Position numbers and translations under genes: made by a program. A stretch of 64,000 nt of DNA from Octadecabacter antarcticus 307 (GTDB lineage Bacteria; Pseudomonadota; Alphaproteobacteria; Rhodobacterales; Rhodobacteraceae): the NCBI RefSeq assembly GCF_000155675.2, contig NC_020911.1, positions 3,152,501 to 3,216,500 of the forward strand, given 5' to 3'. This document shows, one piece after another, positions 1 through 6,789 of the stretch; position 1 is the stretch's first letter, and each line of letters begins with the position of its first letter. The notes beneath the pieces are model-generated. The model saw nothing but the letters and a program-made list of their open reading frames with translations. It had not been told where the DNA came from and ran no database searches.

Positions 1-138
1 GAAGAACACCGTCAGCGTCCCAGCCACCAAGCCATGTTGGCGTAGCTTTTCGGCTGCGCGGGTCGCATGTGCAGTCACCGCCTGAAACAGCGGTCTGGCA
101 TACTGTCCTTTGCAGCAAGATAATCGCCAGAACATGAA
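1..138 (-). pseudogene. UmuC-like Y-family DNA polymerase, C-terminal fragment
   Basis: Reading the minus strand from 138 to the window edge gives 46 open codons with the stretch VTAHATRAAEKLR followed by GLVAGTLTVFF. This resembles the little-finger/C-terminal region of UmuC, the catalytic subunit of translesion polymerase V, where an AxRAAEKLRxxG helix is typical. There is no start codon in the visible part. The upstream (N-terminal) side is cut off exactly where the IS3 element begins at about 142, and the sequence beyond that IS is another IS rather than umuC. I therefore read it as a truncated relic. The part left of the window is unseen, so whether its 3' end is intact is unknown. The family call rests on one conserved segment only. 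Confidence 0.6.
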
Positions 139-204
139 CCCTGAACTTCGTCCCTGTTCCCGGACATTGGGGTACTTTACCCCTGTCCGTGAAAGGGGCA
201 CCAG

Positions 205-501
205 ATGGGACAACAGCGGCGGAAGTACACAGACGATTATAAGGCCGGGGCAGTTGAGTGACTGTACGCGCCTGGGGCGACGCAAGGCTGCGTTGCCAAG
301 GAGCTCGGGATTACTGGTCCACAGCTGAAGACGTGGCGGCTTGAGATCGAGGCATTTGGCTCAGTTGAAGCCAAACTGCGTCAGCAAGCCGATGCGGCTG
401 AATTGGTCCGCCTTCGCAAAGACAACAAGCGGCTTGCTCAGGACGTGGAGATTTTGCACAAAGCATCCGCTTTTTTCGCAACGCGGGCGGTGAACCCATG
501 A
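205..501 (+). pseudogene. IS3 orfA transposase subunit, in-frame stop
   Basis: The frame opens with ATG at 205 (MGQQRRKYTDDYKAGAVE) and then meets TGA at 259-261. It continues in the same frame through a helix-turn-helix segment (VAKELGITGPQLKTWR) and a leucine-zipper-like tail (LVRLRKDNKRLAQDVEIL) to a TGA at 499-501. This is the layout of the IS3 OrfA DNA-binding subunit. Its end overlaps the orfB ATG at 498, as in IS3 elements that couple OrfA and OrfB. The internal stop means that only a short peptide would be made. Confidence 0.85.
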
Positions 502-869
502 CAAGCAAGCGCACTTTCATCACTGCCCATAAAGCGCAATATGCGGTTTCAATATTATGCCGTCTCCTGGAGATATCCCGGGGCTGGTTCTACGGATTTC
601 CAGCCAGTCAGCCTGCACGCGATCAACGTCAAGTTAATCGTGAGGCCCGAGATCAGGAGTTGCTTCCCAAGATTAAAACCTTCTTCAAGGTCAGTAAGAA
701 ATGCTATGGATCAAAGCGTATTCACCAAGACTTGCTGGTGGATAGTGAGGTCGTCTCTGAACGTCGTGTTGCCAGAATAATGAAGGAAAACAAGGTGTCT
801 TCGCTTCTTCGCAAGCGTAGAAAGCCAATCACGACGGACAGCGATCATGAGCTGAAGCCTTCCATTGCC

Positions 870-940
870 CCCTCTCACACATACTGCGTATGTGCTGCCG
901 GCAATGGGCAGGCGATTGCGAAGCAATCTGCCGAGAGGGG
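870..940. repeat. Hairpin element, inverted double copy (71 nt)
   Basis: Begins CCCTCTC and ends GAGAGGGG, so two hairpin elements face each other. The first stem is ACACATAC/GTATGTG around a TGC loop. The second is GATTGC/GCAATC around GAA. They share a central CTGCCGGCAATGGGCAG. Deleting it restores ATTGCC-CCAAAC of orfB. Confidence 0.75.
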
Positions 941-990
941 CCAAACTTGCTGGAACAGAAGTTCCACAGCCAGACGCCTAATACCGTTTG

Positions 991-1028
991 CCCTCTCAGC
1001 GATGCAGAGCATCGCCTGCCGGGTAATA
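991..1028 (+). repeat. Hairpin element in IS3 orfB (38 nt)
   Basis: CCCTCTC, stem GCGATGC/GCATCGC with AGA loop, then CTGCCGGGTAATA. Excision restores NTVWVADITY of the transposase. Confidence 0.8.
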
Positions 1029-1056
1029 GGTGGCCGACATCACCTATATCGACACC

Positions 1057-1097
1057 CCCTCTCGGGATCATGCTTCGCATAACCCTGCCGGGCAAGG
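1057..1097 (+). repeat. Hairpin element in IS3 orfB (41 nt)
   Basis: CCCTCTC, stem GGGATCATGC/GCATAACCC with TTC loop, then TGCCGGGCAAGG. Excision restores IDTDEGW. Confidence 0.85.
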
Positions 1098-1256
1098 GAC
1101 GAGGGCTGGCTTTATCTGGCTGGCGTGAAGGACATGGCCACGCATGAGATCGTCGGCTGGGCAATGGAAGATCACATGCGTGCCGAGCTTTGCTGTGCCG
1201 CCCTCGAGATGGCTCTGGGACGCAGAGGCCCTGTTCCAGAGTTAATACACCACTCC

Positions 1257-1302
1257 CCCCCCCCTCTCGGGATCATGCTTCGCATAACCCTGCCGGGCAG
1301 TG
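1257..1302 (+). repeat. Hairpin element in IS3 orfB (about 46 nt)
   Basis: Same stem type as the copy at 1057 (GGGATCATGC/GCATAACCC), ending GCCGGGCAGTG, but with extra C residues at its left end. Excision restores HHSDRG at a C^GAT target. Confidence 0.8.
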
Positions 1303-1689
1303 GATAGGGGCCGCCAATATGCTGCTGGGGACTATCGCAAGTTGATCAAAAAGGCGAAGCTTACCCAATCCATGAGCCGCAAGGGCGAGTGCCTCGACAA
1401 TGCGGCTCATGGAGAGTTTCTTTGCCTCACTGAAAAAGGAACTGGTGCACCATCAGCGCTTCAAAACACGCGCCCAGGCCAAGGCTGTAATCTTTGAATA
1501 CATCGAGGTCTTCTATAACCGCCAGCGTCGCCATTCCGGCGTCGGATATCAAACGCCGCAACAGGCCTTCAATAATATGACTTGGGAAATGGCCGCATAG
1601 GGTCAATAAATAAGCCGCATAGGGTCAATAACTAAACTGTACGGTTTCAGGGACGAAGTTTACAACAGGCCATTCTTCTTTCCAGGTGT

Positions 1690-1729
1690 CCCCTCTCATC
1701 GAAACTACGTTTCGGCTGCCGGGCAATGG
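1690..1729 (+). repeat. Hairpin element in IS3 relic
   Basis: CCCCTCTC, stem TCGAAAC/GTTTCGG with TAC loop, then CTGCCGGGCAATG. Excision rebuilds GTGTC^GATAAAGG, matching the start of orfB. Confidence 0.85.
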
Positions 1730-1752
1730 ATAAAGGCAAACCTCATCCGCCG

Positions 1753-1794
1753 CCCTCTCGGGATCATGCTGCGCATAACCCTGCCGGTCAGTGG
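1753..1794 (+). repeat. Hairpin element in IS3 relic
   Basis: CCCTCTC, stem GGGATCATGC/GCATAACCC with a TGC loop, then TGCCGGTCAGTG, next to GATTACC. It lies at the orfA/orfB junction, where some IS sequence also seems lost. Confidence 0.8.
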
Positions 1795-1966
1795 ATTACC
1801 GCCTTTTTTAGCACTTCCCTCTCCTCGCGCAGAAGGCGGACTTCTTTGCGAAGGCGCGTGTTCTCCTTTTCCACGTCTTCATGCGGTCATCGCCATTGTC
1901 ACTCGGACCAATGGCGTTCCAATAGCGATCATCAAGTCATGATGTTGATGCTGATGGAACCACTTG

Positions 1967-2979
1967 TTAGCTGTCACATCCCGTGAGGTAGTAGGGGCTT
2001 TTCTTAAACAACTCTGGTTTGAGTTTGTGCCAGTCTTTCATGGCCTGCAAGGGCGTTTTGCTCTGCAGAACAGACTGTGGGAGTTGTTGATTATAGAGCA
2101 AGACATAACGGTGCATCGTCGCATTAAGGTCTTCCCCTGATCGGAAGTGATGGCTTTGAAGGACATCCTCTATACGCCCGTTGAACCGCTCAACCATGCC
2201 GTTGGTTTGAGGCGATTGTGGTGGTGTCAAACGGTGCTCGATGCCGAGTTCGGTGCACAGATTGTCAAACTCATGTTTGCCGGTCGCGGCACGCTTGCGC
2301 AGGCCAAAGAGGCGGTCAGTGAACTCCTTCCCATTATCCATTGCCCGGCAGGGTATTGCGCAGCAATATCCCGAGAGGGGGTAAGAATGGTGCGAATGTG
2401 CAGCGGACAAGCGCGCTCAAGGTCACGTAGGAAACGTCGGGCATTGGCGGCAGTTTTGTTGCTATAGATACCAATGAACACCCACCGCGTGGCGCGATCG
2501 ATGGCGACAAACAAGTAGCGGCGTGATGTCTCATCGGCCATTTGCGGCAGATATTTAACGTCAATGTGGATGTATCCGGGCTCATAAGCCTTGAAGGCGC
2601 TGTGCTTTGGCTTCGCCTCTTTGACCTTCAGGTCGCGCAGATTACCCACCCCATGACGACGCAAGCATCGATCCAAGCCCGAGCGTGAAACGTTCGGATT
2701 CAGAAACTCCCGGACCACTGCAAGTAAGTCATCAAGTGACACCAAAAGCGTCTTACGCAACGCCACCGCAACAACCTCCTGCGCTGGCGTGAGCGTCGTT
2801 TGCAAGCGATGTGGCGTGTGACTGCGGTCTTCGACACCGTCGCGGTGTCGCCACTTCAAAACGGTCTGCTCAGAGATGCCGTAGCGTTCACCCACCATCC
2901 AGGCCGGATCGTCGCTGGCTTGAATGGCGGCTCTAATCTTTGGTGTCGTCGTCGCTTGGCTATGCAGTCGAACAAGCAT
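1967..2979 (-). pseudogene. IS481-family transposase, frameshifted by a hairpin element
   Basis: The protein starts MLVRLHSQATTTPKIRAAIQ at 2979. An N-terminal helix-turn-helix (GISEQTVLKWRHR) and a DDE integrase core follow, with HIDVKYLP and FVAIDRATRW, then ILT. A 41-nt hairpin element at 2339-2379 then shifts the frame. The sequence resumes as DNGKEFTDRLF (second Asp), then QTNGMVERFNGRIEDVL (catalytic Glu region), and ends at the IS boundary. The stop codon is supplied by the flanking DNA, 5 bases outside the IS end. Removing the hairpin element gives one continuous open frame of about 330 codons. Confidence 0.88.
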
Positions 2980-3070
2980 TTCGCTTCTCCTTCCGAATGT
3001 CCTCTAAGACCAACCTTGCCATGAAAAAGGCCGAACGCCGAGGGTCAATGTGATCATTCGGGATGGAACA
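1972..3070 (-). mobile_element. IS481-family element, inserted in IS3 relic D
   Basis: The ends are inverted: TGTCACATCCCG at 1972 on the plus strand and TGTTCCATCCCG ending at 3070 on the minus strand. The flanks GTTAGC (1966-1971) and GTTAAGC (3071-3077) look like a decayed target duplication inside the LSTLNK codons of an IS3 orfA. The element carries one transposase gene, broken by a hairpin element. Confidence 0.8.
2339..2379 (-). repeat. Hairpin element in IS481 transposase (41 nt)
   Basis: Reads on the minus strand as CCCTCTC, stem GGGATATTGC/GCAATACCC with a TGC loop, then TGCCGGGCAATG. It is inserted at C^GATAAT of the ILTDNGKEF codons. Confidence 0.88.
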
Positions 3071-3206
3071 GTTAAGCGTCGAAAGTCCAACCCCCAAATC
3101 CGATGAAAGCTGGGGCCGCCCCTCTCGTCGATACTGCGTATCAATTGACGGGCAGTGGTTAAACCACTGGTCGTGGCGATCCGCACCGCATCACGGCGAA
3201 TCCTAC
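3071..3206 (-). mobile_element. IS3 relic D, orfA N-terminal part
   Basis: The minus strand reads RRDAVRIATTSGLT, a hairpin insertion, then RPQLSSDLGVGLSTL in pieces. This matches the orfA of the intact IS3 at 15629. It joins an integrase fragment at about 3206 without a recognisable IS end. Confidence 0.75.
3119..3156 (+). repeat. Hairpin element in IS3 orfA relic
   Basis: CCCCTCTC, stem TCGATAC/GTATCAA with TGC loop, then TTGACGGGCAGT. Excision joins GLT to RPQL of orfA. Confidence 0.8.
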
Positions 3207-3452
3207 GATTTCTTCCAGCACACCTGCTTCCATCGCAACCGTCGCGAATGTCCGGCGATGCATGTGTGGGTTATACTTGAGCCTTTCTGGCCTTGTGATG
3301 TGGCCTGACTCTGATTTAGGCGACGGAAAGACCCAGTCTCTGCTGAGGGGACGAAGCGGCGCCAAAATCTCATGGTGCAGTTGCGATATTGGAAGGTCGA
3401 AGCTCCGGCCATTCTTCGTCATTGGCAGATAAATCTGATCTTCCTGTATCTG
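3207..3452 (-). pseudogene. Tyrosine integrase, catalytic-domain fragment
   Basis: The minus-strand translation contains IYLPMTKNGRSFDLPIS, the beta-hairpin of the tyrosine-recombinase catalytic domain, and HMHRRTFATVAMEAG, the HxxR box with its following helix. The N-terminal part and the first catalytic Arg are missing, as are the final His and the nucleophile Tyr. The upstream edge abuts the IS256 fragment near 3446 and the downstream edge abuts the IS3 relic at about 3206. It is a relic of an older mobile element with no functional potential. Confidence 0.7.
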
Positions 3453-3751
3453 TTCTACGACTTTCCAGCCGAACACTGGAAGCACATCCGCACGACAAAC
3501 CCAATTGAAAGCGTCTTTGCCACCGTGCGCAATCGGACACGCAAAACCAAAGGCTGCCCGAGCCGCAAAACCGCCCTATCTATGGTCTTCAAGCTGATGA
3601 TCCTTCTCGGGACATTGCTGCGCAATACCCTGTCAGGCAAGGGGCAGCCAAGAAGAAATGGCGAAAGCTCAACGGCACAAACCGACTGCCCGAAGTCATG
3701 CAAGGGGTTGAGCTCAAGGACGCGATCAAACAACCTCAAAACGCCGCCTAA
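3446..3751 (+). pseudogene. IS256-family (mutator) transposase, C-terminal fragment
   Basis: The translation YDFPAEHWKHIRTTNPIES followed by FATVRNRTRKTKGC and KTALSMVFKL is the C-terminal signature of IS256/MULE-type transposases, where the Glu of the DDE triad lies in this region (TTNPIES). A hairpin element at 3602-3643 interrupts it. After it the frame continues KKKWRKLNGTNRLPEVMQGVELKDAI to a TAA at 3749. The N-terminal two thirds are missing. The right end of the IS, about 3750-3782, truncates the neighbouring LacI gene. Confidence 0.85.
3602..3643 (+). repeat. Hairpin element in IS256 transposase
   Basis: CCTTCTC, stem GGGACATTGC/GCAATACCC with TGC loop, then TGTCAGGCAAGGG. This copy is slightly diverged at both conserved ends. 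Confidence 0.8.
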
Positions 3752-3782
3752 TCACACGGTCACCAACTTTCGCGCATAACTC

Positions 3783-4610
3783 GATCGAAACGTCTTGGGG
3801 TACTCTGACACCTAATTCGCGCACGCGACGCAAGGCACCAACACCCAAAACATAGTTGCCACAAAAGACAGCCGTCGTTTGCGGTGCGGCCTTCATCACT
3901 TGCTCGAACGCCGTGGCACCTTGTTCGATGCCGTATGTCGTTTCCAGAAAAAGCAGATCGGACGGGTTGAGACCAGATGCCTCCATCGCATCCTCAATCC
4001 CCAAATACCGCGCCTTCGAGCGATCGTTCAGACTGGTTTCTGCAGAAATGAGCGCGAGGTTGCGGTGGCCAAGTTCAATGACCTTGAGTGCCATCACATA
4101 CATAGCCTATCGGTTGTCAAAGCCGATCGATGGCCGCCTTGGTTTTGTACCAAAGACCCATGTCACAAGCGCTGGTACGCGCTGCGCGTCGAGGAACCGG
4201 TAGACATCGGGGGCTCCTGCATGGCCAATCAAAAGCAATGCGTCGGCGCCGCGCGCTACCAGGGCGCGAATTTGCTCCTCTTCGATGTCAGGGCGGTATG
4301 ATGTGCTGGCCACAAGCATCTTAAATCCATACTCCAGAAGCTCGTCTTGGAAGGCTTGCATGCCATGTGCAAAAAAAACGGCGTTTTCCGTCGTGGGGAT
4401 GATTGCACCAATCGTGTTGTGCGCCGCGCAGCCATCGCCCTTGCACCGAAGTTGGGTGAAAAGCTTAACGCCTTGACCGGATGCATGACTTTCGTTCGGG
4501 TCCGTTCAGCAACCTGATTGCGGAAAATAAGACAGCGCGAAACGGTCGCCGCAGGCCCCTGCCGCAGTCGCAACGTCTTGCAAAGAAGGGGGCCACGGAT
4601 CTTGCTTCAT
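3783..4610 (-). pseudogene. LacI-family transcriptional regulator, multiply broken
   Basis: The start ATG at 4608-4610 is followed by SLQDVATAAG, the first helix of a LacI helix-turn-helix. A small deletion then shifts the frame, and TVSRCL, QVAERTRTKVM and FSPNFGARAMAARRT lie in another frame. The effector domain follows as MQAFQDELLEYGFKMLVAST, EEQIRALVARGADALLLIGH, then FDNR, an in-frame TAG at about 4104, and ALKVIELGHRNLALISAE. It ends after RVPQDVSI where an IS256 relic begins. There are thus at least two frameshifts, one stop and a 3' truncation. It lies divergently next to the TRAP operon and its operators, so it was very likely that operon's repressor. Confidence 0.85.
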
Positions 4611-4698
4611 TCGGTCCCTTCGTAAAATCGGCCCTGCATTTGTGTTGGCTTTCCAACTTAGAAACCGAACGAAGTAGAACAATGTGGTAGAAGGACAA

Positions 4699-4756
4699 TG
4701 TAAGAACTTGCATTTTGGAACTGTAAGGGCTTACATTGCAACTGTAAGGGCTTACA
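4699..4756. promoter_or_regulatory. Three tandem LacI-type operators
   Basis: Three near-identical palindromes are seen: TGTAAGAACTTGCA (4699-4712), TGTAAGGGCTTACA (4722-4735) and TGTAAGGGCTTACA (4743-4756). Their starts are 23 and 21 bp apart, about two helical turns. The TGTAAG/CTTACA half-sites are the kind bound by LacI-family repressors. They lie between the broken lacI and the TRAP operon. Confidence 0.8.
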
Positions 4757-4796
4757 TAACTTACAATTCGGACTTGCGACTGGGAGGAGACGCATC

Positions 4797-4970
4797 ATGC
4801 CGCTGATCGGGGCACTACTATTGTTCGTGGTTTTTGTTGTGAACGTGGGGCTTGGTTCCGCGTCCAATTCCGCGTTCCTGAACGACGTGGGCGAGATGCT
4901 GGTTCTTTCCGGCGTCGCCGTTTTGTTCGTCATAGTCATTCTAAAAAAAGAAGCTGACGCTAAGAAATAG
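4797..4970 (+). CDS. Small membrane protein, 57 aa, first gene of TRAP operon
   Basis: An ATG at 4797 is preceded by a strong GGGAGGAG ribosome-binding site. The 57-codon frame has two hydrophobic segments: residues 2-18 (PLIGALLLFVVFVVNVG) and about 33-49 (EMLVLSGVAVLFVIVIL), ending in a lysine-rich tail. The stop is at 4968-4970, 33 bp before dctP. I cannot name a family. Position, ribosome-binding site and topology support a real membrane peptide co-transcribed with the TRAP genes, perhaps an accessory to the transporter. Confidence 0.75.
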   Translation: MPLIGALLLFVVFVVNVGLGSASNSAFLNDVGEMLVLSGVAVLFVIVILKKEADAKK

Positions 4971-5003
4971 CTCAGCACAAAACCGTCCTGGGAGGACACT
5001 AAA

Positions 5004-6152
5004 ATGAATAAAGATATTAAAGAATTGAAATCGGTTGAGCGCCGTAATTTCCTGAAACTCGCAGGGTCCGGCGCATTCACAGCTGCGATCATTGCAGGTG
5101 CTGCTGGTACGCTTTGGTCCACTGAGGCCGCAGCCCAGACCGCACAGGAAGAAGCTGATCGCGAAGCGGGTGCAGACCACGTGATGACCATTGCCACGGC
5201 CTATGTGCTTGGCGCTACACGCAGCTACCCGATCATGCAGTTGGACCTGAAGGAAAACATCCAGAACGCCACGAGCGGCAAGGTCTATGTCAAACTGGCA
5301 CCTGGTGGTCAGCTTGGCGCAGGTGGTGCATTGGCACAATCCGTGCAGACGGGCACAATTCAGGCGGCTCAGCATTCGCTGTCCAACTTCGCACCCTTCG
5401 CGAGCGTCGTTGACCTGATCAACATGCCCTACCTGTGTGGTTCCAACCAGCGTTTCACCAACCTCGTGCATTCCGACGTTTGGGCACAGGAAGTGAATCC
5501 GAAAGTCGAAGCCGCCGGTTTCAAGGCACTGTTCTACGTCAACATCGACCCACGTGTTGTGGCTGTTCGCAAAGGCGGCGCAGGTGCGGTCATCACTCCG
5601 GGAGATCTGGATGGCGTGAAATTCCGCGTTCCGGGTTCGGCGATGTTGCAGCAATACTACCGCATGGTCGGTGCGAACCCGACACCCGTTGCATGGGGCG
5701 AAACACCGTCCGCGATTGCGCAGGGTGTGGCTGATGCGCTTGATCCATCTGTTGGCGCGCTTTACGTCTTTGGTTTCAAGGATCTGCTGTCCCACGTGAC
5801 ATTTACGCAAGCGGTTCCAGACTCTCAGGTTTATTCCTGTAATCTTGAGTGGTTCAATTCCATGCCTGCTGACGTGCAGGACGGCATCATGGAAGCGGCT
5901 GAAATCACCCGTCACCAGAACCTTGCTAAGGTGCCATCTGCGCGCAACTACGCTATGGCCGAATTGCGCAAAGCTGGCGTTGAATTCCACTCGCTGTCTG
6001 ATGATCAGCTGGGTGAATGGCAGGCGGCTGGTGGTTACCAGTTGGCTGAATGGGACAGCTTCAAGACAGAGCTGGCCGGTTCCATGGACACCTTCGACAA
6101 GATCGAAGAAGCAGCCGGCACTCAAGGCCGCTACTACGTCCACGACGCTTAA
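5004..6152 (+). CDS. dctP: TRAP transporter substrate-binding protein (DctP family), Tat-exported
   Basis: This 382-aa periplasmic receptor delivers an organic acid to the DctQM membrane unit. The N-terminus carries a twin-arginine signal (RRNFLKLAG at residues 13-21) with an Ala-rich h-region, so it is probably exported folded by Tat. The DctP fold is seen in the LAPGGQLGAGGALAQSVQTG segment and in the ligand-arginine region VKFRVPGSAMLQQYYRMVGANPTPVAWGE, where FRVPG holds the carboxylate-binding Arg. The start follows a GGGAGGACAC site. The adjoining relic of an HpsN-like dehydrogenase suggests a C3 sulfonate such as dihydroxypropanesulfonate as ligand, but this is inference. Confidence 0.92.
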   Translation: MNKDIKELKSVERRNFLKLAGSGAFTAAIIAGAAGTLWSTEAAAQTAQEEADREAGADHVMTIATAYVLGATRSYPIMQLDLKENIQNATSGKVYVKLAPGGQLGAGGALAQSVQTGTIQAAQHSLSNFAPFASVVDLINMPYLCGSNQRFTNLVHSDVWAQEVNPKVEAAGFKALFYVNIDPRVVAVRKGGAGAVITPGDLDGVKFRVPGSAMLQQYYRMVGANPTPVAWGETPSAIAQGVADALDPSVGALYVFGFKDLLSHVTFTQAVPDSQVYSCNLEWFNSMPADVQDGIMEAAEITRHQNLAKVPSARNYAMAELRKAGVEFHSLSDDQLGEWQAAGGYQLAEWDSFKTELAGSMDTFDKIEEAAGTQGRYYVHDA

Positions 6153-6160
6153 AACCAAAC

Positions 6161-6188
6161 GTAGTGGGCGCCCCGTGGCGCCCACTAC
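6161..6188 (+). promoter_or_regulatory. Stem-loop between dctP and dctQ
   Basis: GTAGTGGGCGCC, loop CCGT, GGCGCCCACTAC: a perfect 12-bp stem directly after the dctP stop with no T tract. Such hairpins typically protect the upstream mRNA or attenuate readthrough, giving more binding protein than membrane subunit. Confidence 0.8.
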
Positions 6189-6262
6189 CGCCTTGCGACA
6201 ATCTTACATTTCTATAGCGCCTGATGTGGCCCAAACAGTCACATCCACGAGAAAGGACCGTC

Positions 6263-6775
6263 ATGAACTTCTTGCACAGACTTAACCGCGACGCCGAGCG
6301 TTGGATGCTCTTGGTGTTTTACGTGATGCTGGTTCTGACCATGTCCATTGAGGTCCTGCGCCGCGAGATTTTTTCCTACTCGTCGATCTGGGGCGAAGAA
6401 ATCGTGCGCTACTCATTTATGTATCTTGCGTGGATTGGTGCCGCCGCCGCCGTCAAGGAACGCGCGCACATCCGCATCGATGTTTTGATGCACTACGTCG
6501 GCCCGCGCATGAAGGCGCTGCTTTATATCTTTGGTGATCTTGTGATGTTCGGCATCGCAATGATCGCGCTTTATTGGTCGTGGGAAACGGTCCAAGTGTC
6601 GTGGAAATTCGGATCAGTCAGTCATGGGCTGCGCGTTTCTATGGTCTGGTTCTTTATGGCTGTGCCCTTGGGCTTTGCCATTATGATTGTCCGCCTCATC
6701 CAATCTTTGTTGCGCGACGTTCGCTCCCTTCGTGACGGAACCCCCGTCTACGAGGGCGACAAGCTTTTTGATTGA
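6263..6775 (+). CDS. dctQ: TRAP transporter small permease (DctQ family)
   Basis: This 170-aa protein starts MNFLHRLNRDAERWML at the ATG 6263, after GAAAGGA. The longer upstream frame lacks a better site. Four hydrophobic helices fit the DctQ family: residues about 14-32, 53-68, 89-110 and 130-150. Family features include the segment YSFMYLAWIGAAAAVKERAHI with its KERAHIRID charge pattern. It acts with the large permease DctM in the cytoplasmic membrane, in sodium-driven symport. It is 14 bp from dctM and part of the same operon. Confidence 0.9.
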   Translation: MNFLHRLNRDAERWMLLVFYVMLVLTMSIEVLRREIFSYSSIWGEEIVRYSFMYLAWIGAAAAVKERAHIRIDVLMHYVGPRMKALLYIFGDLVMFGIAMIALYWSWETVQVSWKFGSVSHGLRVSMVWFFMAVPLGFAIMIVRLIQSLLRDVRSLRDGTPVYEGDKLFD

Positions 6776-6789
6776 GAGGGGGGTAGTTC

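Larger units (their letters stand above)
498..1600 (+). pseudogene. IS3 orfB DDE transposase, broken by four hairpin insertions
   Basis: The reading frame begins MTSKRTFITAHKAQYAV and carries the rve-type core in pieces. Removing the insertions at 870-940, 991-1028, 1057-1097 and 1257-1302 restores a continuous IS3 OrfB: APNLLEQKFHSQTPNT, then WVADITYIDTDEGWLYLAG (first catalytic Asp in DITYI), then HHSDRG (second Asp), and ASLKKELVHH near the end. A further one-base change near 1405 shifts frame again just before the ESFFASLKKE block. The C-terminus, ending TWEMAA, is intact. The gene cannot make an active transposase as it stands. Confidence 0.9.
142..1662 (+). mobile_element. IS3-family element A, degenerate
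   Basis: Imperfect terminal inverted repeats are visible: TGAACTTCGTCCCTG at 142-156 and its reverse complement with one mismatch at 1648-1662. Between them lie the usual IS3 orfA and orfB, both broken. Four short hairpin elements (870-940, 991-1028, 1057-1097, 1257-1302) interrupt orfB. The element sits inside the orfB part of another IS3 relic, because the sequence right of 1664 continues a different IS3 reading frame on the minus strand. No target duplication was recognised. Confidence 0.85.
1664..1971 (-). mobile_element. IS3-family relic D, orfB start and orfA 3' part
   Basis: The minus strand matches the intact IS3 at 15556-16804: KENTRLRKEVRLLREEREVLKKA of orfA is recognisable around 1800-1890, and the first codons of orfB (RFAF and WKEEWP) around 1664-1752. 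Two hairpin elements (1690-1729, 1753-1794) split the orfA/orfB junction. IS3 element A was inserted at 1663 and cuts off the rest of orfB. IS481 at 1972-3070 separates this piece from the orfA N-terminal part at 3071-3206. The order of events was therefore relic D first, then the later insertions. Confidence 0.8.

Noticed and set aside
4941..6185. 414-codon minus-strand frame opposite dctP
   Set aside because: Antisense shadow of a clear DctP gene with a Tat signal and ribosome-binding site.
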